From Mycobacterium lehmannii (GTDB lineage Bacteria > Actinomycetota > Actinomycetes > Mycobacteriales > Mycobacteriaceae): 33,269 nucleotides of DNA. The stretch covers positions 1 through 33,269 of the forward strand of contig NZ_NKCN01000038.1 of assembly GCF_002245535.1 (NCBI RefSeq), in the 5' to 3' direction. The notes beneath the pieces are model-generated. The model worked only from the letters and a program-made list of their open reading frames with translations, was not told the DNA's origin and searched no databases. Positions 30,422 through 33,269 of the stretch are shown here, in pieces. Each line of letters begins with the position of its first letter. Position 1 is the first letter of the stretch. Made by a program: the position numbers and the translations under genes.

Positions 30422-31017
30422 GGCTGCTCGTCGCGGTCGGGTGCGAGCGGGACGGTCGCTAGCCCGACGAGGAACGCGGTCAGGTGGCCGACTTCGGTGA
30501 ACGTGGGCCGGGCGGCGGCGTTACCGGCCAGCGCCAGCGCGGCGGCGGCCTGGGCACCGGAGCGCCACGGCTTGCGGGTGTAGCCCGACAGAGCCCCGGC
30601 CACCCCGAGGACGAAGTAGCTCACGCCGACGTCGCGGGCGTTCTCCGCTCGCTGCGGCGCTCGGCCCTTCCGGATGAGGAACCGCAGGTAGCTCTGGCCG
30701 ACGAGGGTGGCGACGACGTGCGCGCCGATCCCGACGAGAAGCCAACGCCACCAACCCAACCGGCGCTCCGCGGGGGCGACGACGCCGACGAACACCGGGA
30801 CGTAGGGCCACCACCTGTGGTCGTCGAGCCAGAACAAGCTGGTGGTGAGGACGCGATGGGGTTCGCTGCGCAGCCGGCGCAGGTTCGTGGAATTTCTCCG
30901 CTGGATCCGTCGCGACCCCCGATGTCCGGCCGAGCGCTGCACCCGAGTCGTGATGAGCAAGACGAGCAGCCACGCGAAGCTGAACGGGGCGCCGGCGACG
31001 GCGCGGAGGAGCCGCAC
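30400..31017 (-). CDS. Rhomboid-like membrane protein
   Basis: 205-aa polytopic membrane protein. It carries the elements of a rhomboid protease in the right order: H100 in GIGAHVVATLVG (second helix), a G-x-S motif with S133 in DVGVSYFVLGVAGALSG (fourth helix) and H178 in EVGHLTAFLVGLA (last helix). The usual GxSG is GVSY here, and the overall sequence is divergent, so it may be a rhomboid-like protein rather than an active protease. The GTG start at 31017 is preceded by TAATCT and six bases, a leaderless promoter. Divergent from ppk2. Confidence 0.7.
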   Translation of the reverse strand: MRLLRAVAGAPFSFAWLLVLLITTRVQRSAGHRGSRRIQRRNSTNLRRLRSEPHRVLTTSLFWLDDHRWWPYVPVFVGVVAPAERRLGWWRWLLVGIGAHVVATLVGQSYLRFLIRKGRAPQRAENARDVGVSYFVLGVAGALSGYTRKPWRSGAQAAAALALAGNAAARPTFTEVGHLTAFLVGLATVPLAPDRDEQPYPSIPR

Positions 31018-31029
31018 CCGCTGAGATTA
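31018..31029 (-). promoter_or_regulatory. Leaderless-type -10 element for the rhomboid-like gene
   Basis: On the minus strand TAATCT (31029-31024) is followed by six bases and then the GTG at 31017. It supports the chosen start and a transcript without a leader. Confidence 0.5.
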
Positions 31030-31082
31030 GCGCGATTAGCCAGGCAGGCTTGCGGGTAGGTGAGCGTCGTTAGGAGCCGGTG

Positions 31083-31973
31083 ATGACGACTGCAGACTCG
31101 GAAATCGACCTCGACGCGCTGTCGACCGACGACCACGGATACACCGTCAACGACGAGGACGAAGATGACCCGGTACTGCTCGATCGCGACGGTAAGCCGA
31201 TCGAGACGTGGCGCGAACGGTATCCCTATGACGAGCGGATGAGTCGCGACGAATACGAGCGGATAAAGCGGCAGCTGCAGATCGAACTGTTGAAGTTGCA
31301 GAAGTGGAGCAAGCGCACCGGCGCGCGCCACGTCATCGTGTTCGAGGGCCGGGACGCGGCGGGTAAGGGCGGCTCGATCCAGCGGTTCATGGAGCACCTC
31401 AACCCGCGCGGCGCCCGGGTTGTGGCGTTGGAGAAGCCGACCGAAGAAGAGAAGTCGCAGTGGTACTTCCAGCGATACGTCAGGCATCTGCCGACCGCCG
31501 GGGAGATGGTGCTGTTCGACCGCTCCTGGTACAACCGTGCCGGTGTGGAGAGGGTGATGGGCTTCTGTACGCCGAAACAGCATGCCGAGTTCATGCGGCA
31601 GGCACCGGCGTTCGAGGAGATGCTGGTGAACTCGGGGCTGCACCTCACCAAGTTCTGGTTCTCCGTCTCGCCGGCCGAACAGCGGACGCGGTTCGCGATC
31701 CGGCTGGTCGATCCGCTGCGGCAGTGGAAGTTCTCGTCGATGGACATGGAAGCGGTCAACCGATGGGAGCAGTACACCAGGGCCAAGGAGGAGATGTTCG
31801 TCGCGACCGACACCGATTACGCACCGTGGATCGTCGTGAAGAGCAACGACAAGAAGCGCGGACGGATCAACGCGATGCGATACCTGCTGTCGCGCTTCGA
31901 CTACGACGACAAGGACGACGAGGTGGTCGGCGAGCCGGACCCGTTGATCGTCGGTCGGGCGCTGGAGGACTGA
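31083..31973 (+). CDS. ppk2: Polyphosphate kinase 2 (PPK2)
   Basis: 296-aa cytoplasmic kinase that transfers phosphate between polyphosphate and nucleotides, usually making GTP or ATP from the diphosphate. The single PPK2 domain has Walker A GRDAAGKGG (89-97), the lid/Walker B region VLFDRSWYNRAGVERVMGF (143-161), and the WSKRTGARHVIVFEG strand before it. The acidic N-terminal 30 residues are an extension. One domain of this length fits class I, with which M. tuberculosis Ppk2 also belongs. The ATG at 31083 is 6 nt after AGGAG; a GTG at 31080 is too close to it. It is the only energy-metabolism gene here and seems monocistronic. Confidence 0.93.
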   Translation: MTTADSEIDLDALSTDDHGYTVNDEDEDDPVLLDRDGKPIETWRERYPYDERMSRDEYERIKRQLQIELLKLQKWSKRTGARHVIVFEGRDAAGKGGSIQRFMEHLNPRGARVVALEKPTEEEKSQWYFQRYVRHLPTAGEMVLFDRSWYNRAGVERVMGFCTPKQHAEFMRQAPAFEEMLVNSGLHLTKFWFSVSPAEQRTRFAIRLVDPLRQWKFSSMDMEAVNRWEQYTRAKEEMFVATDTDYAPWIVVKSNDKKRGRINAMRYLLSRFDYDDKDDEVVGEPDPLIVGRALED

Positions 31974-32080
31974 GGGTCAATCGGGCTCGACGACAGCGGT
32001 TTTCGCTGTTCACGAGCCATCTCAGCACGGTGAGTGGCGGACGGCGACTTTTTGTCGGTGGGGGGTGTCATGATGCGGTT

Positions 32081-33269
32081 ATGACGTTGACCGCACCCGG
32101 GCAGGCCCAGGAGTTGTCGCCCGATGAGCGGCTGGGCGCGCAGTTCGCTGCGCTGGAGGAGTTGGCCGGTCAACGCAACGCCATCGATGGGCGCATCGTG
32201 GACATCGTCGCCCAGATCGAGCGGGAGGGGGCGTGGGGGGCTACCGGTGCGCGCTCGGTCAAAGCGTTGGTGGCCTGGAAGCTGGGCCTGTCCGATACCA
32301 CCGCCAAAACGATCACCGCCATCGCGCATCGCATCCAGGAGTTTCCCCGCTGCACCGAACAGCTACGCCAGGGACAGTTGTCGGCCGATCAGGTCGGGGT
32401 GATCGCCCAACACGCCGGACCGGGATCTGATGAGCACTATGCGCAGCTGGCCTCGGTGGCCACCGTCAGCCAACTGCGCTTTGCAGCCAAACTCGAACCC
32501 CGCCCTGAGCCCGAACGCCCCGCACCTTCCCCCGAACCGTCGCTGACCAAAACCGTCGGCGAGCAGTCCACCACCTACCGCATCACCCTGCCCACCCTGG
32601 AGGCGGCCAAGTTCGATGCCGCCCTGCAGTCACACCGCGACGCGCTGATCAACGAGCACATCAGCGATCACGGCCCCGACACAGACGGCGACACGCACGA
32701 ACGCCGCGAGCGACTCGGCGACCTGCGCCGCCAACCGCCGTTCCCCAGCCTAGGTGATGCGTTCATGCGCCTGGTGGACGCCGGCTGGGACACCGAGGTG
32801 GCCCGGCGCCCCCACGGCCAAGACACCACCGTGATCGTTCACTTCGATGTCGACAAGGCTGCCGCCTGGCCGCATCTGGGCCCGGTGCTCTCGGAGGCCG
32901 ATCGGCGACTGTTGTTGTGCGATACCGGCTGCGAGATCTGGCTCGAGCGCCACGGTCAACTCATCGGGGCCGGGCGAGCGACGCGGGTGATCAGCCGGCG
33001 CCTGCGCCGAGCCCTCGAGCACCGCGACCGCACCTGCCGGGTGCCCGGCTGCGGAGCCACCCGCGGGCTGCACGCTCATCACCTCGTGCACTGGGAAGAC
33101 GGCGGGCCCACCGAACTGGACAACCTGGTCCTGGTCTGCCCCTACCATCACCGGCTGCACCACAGTGGCGAGATCACCATCACCGGACCCGCCCACCAAC
33201 TACGCGTCACCACCCGCGAGGGCGAACCACTTGACCCCGGATCGCTGGCGCGTACACCCACCCAACCCC
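32081..33269 (+). CDS. DUF222/HNH endonuclease-domain protein (13E12 repeat family), 3' end outside window
   Basis: Open to the window edge, at least 396 codons. The N-terminal 250 residues are the DUF222 domain (helical; LSPDERLGAQFAALEELAG, later LSADQVGVIAQHA). The C-terminal HNH domain shows RTCRVPGCGATRGLHAHHLV, then WEDGGPTELDNLVLVCPYHH, with both zinc-type CxxC pairs and the catalytic HH. Members occur in tens of copies in mycobacteria, and part of the family is the REP13E12 phage-integration target in M. tuberculosis. CATGAT lies 6 nt before the ATG, a weak leaderless promoter. Role unknown; it is not next to any obvious mobile element here. Confidence 0.88.
   Translation, partial: MTLTAPGQAQELSPDERLGAQFAALEELAGQRNAIDGRIVDIVAQIEREGAWGATGARSVKALVAWKLGLSDTTAKTITAIAHRIQEFPRCTEQLRQGQLSADQVGVIAQHAGPGSDEHYAQLASVATVSQLRFAAKLEPRPEPERPAPSPEPSLTKTVGEQSTTYRITLPTLEAAKFDAALQSHRDALINEHISDHGPDTDGDTHERRERLGDLRRQPPFPSLGDAFMRLVDAGWDTEVARRPHGQDTTVIVHFDVDKAAAWPHLGPVLSEADRRLLLCDTGCEIWLERHGQLIGAGRATRVISRRLRRALEHRDRTCRVPGCGATRGLHAHHLVHWEDGGPTELDNLVLVCPYHHRLHHSGEITITGPAHQLRVTTREGEPLDPGSLARTPTQP

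Noticed and set aside
31993..32009. ACAGCG/CGCTGT hairpin after ppk2 as a terminator
   Set aside because: Only 6 bp of stem and no T-run after it.

Overview
The window is a high-GC actinobacterial chromosome segment, almost certainly from a non-tuberculous Mycobacterium (Mycolicibacterium). The basis is protein content: an LpqH-type 19 kDa lipoprotein, a WS/DGAT acyltransferase, a PknE/PknF-like receptor kinase, DUF732 and DUF2510 proteins, an Arr rifampicin ADP-ribosyltransferase, PPK2, a DUF222/HNH (13E12-type) protein, and many GTG starts preceded by TANNNT about 6 nt upstream, the mycobacterial leaderless promoter layout. It reads as ordinary chromosome with many small transcription units. 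No tRNA, rRNA, CRISPR array or intact insertion sequence was seen.

Layout. 1-2.3 kb: a TetR regulator divergent from a phytoene-desaturase-like flavoprotein, with a clear operator between them. 2.3-6.9 kb: envelope genes (M15-like secreted protein, DUF3592 membrane protein, Tat-exported amidase, DUF732 protein, membrane-anchored protein) plus a Vsr/DUF559-like predicted nuclease. 7.0-9.4 kb: a tightly coupled operon of a PF10118 diiron protein, a ferredoxin and a ferredoxin reductase. 9.5-12.4 kb: lipoprotein M15 peptidase, arr, a small CsbD protein, a frameshifted DUF1206 membrane protein and an LpqH-like lipoprotein. 12.4-17.7 kb: a large secondary esterase, an MFS exporter and a WS/DGAT enzyme. 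17.7-20.5 kb: cNMP-binding protein, a 53-bp palindromic element, Ser/Thr kinase, YceI protein. 20.6-24.5 kb: two overlapping small ORFs behind DosR-like boxes, then a three-subunit molybdenum hydroxylase of the PaoABC type. 24.5-28.6 kb: a TetR-controlled catabolic cassette (MDR oxidoreductase, aromatic-type FAD monooxygenase, TetR; divergent alpha/beta hydrolase). 28.5-33.3 kb: TrxR-like flavoprotein, DUF2510 membrane protein with an upstream ORF, rhomboid-like protein, ppk2 and a 3'-truncated DUF222/HNH gene.

How genes work together. ATGA overlaps or 2-nt gaps couple PF10118-fdx-fdr, the three Mo-hydroxylase subunits, TetR-monooxygenase-MDR, and DUF3592-amidase. The least explained signals are (i) a promoter element shared, with fixed spacing to the -10, by the DUF732 gene and the DUF2510 gene 24 kb apart; (ii) a Cys-containing upstream ORF coupled by ATGA overlap to the DUF2510 gene; (iii) the PF10118 protein sitting in one operon with a complete electron-transfer chain, which suggests an uncharacterised diiron oxygenase; and (iv) the inverted-repeat element downstream of the kinase.
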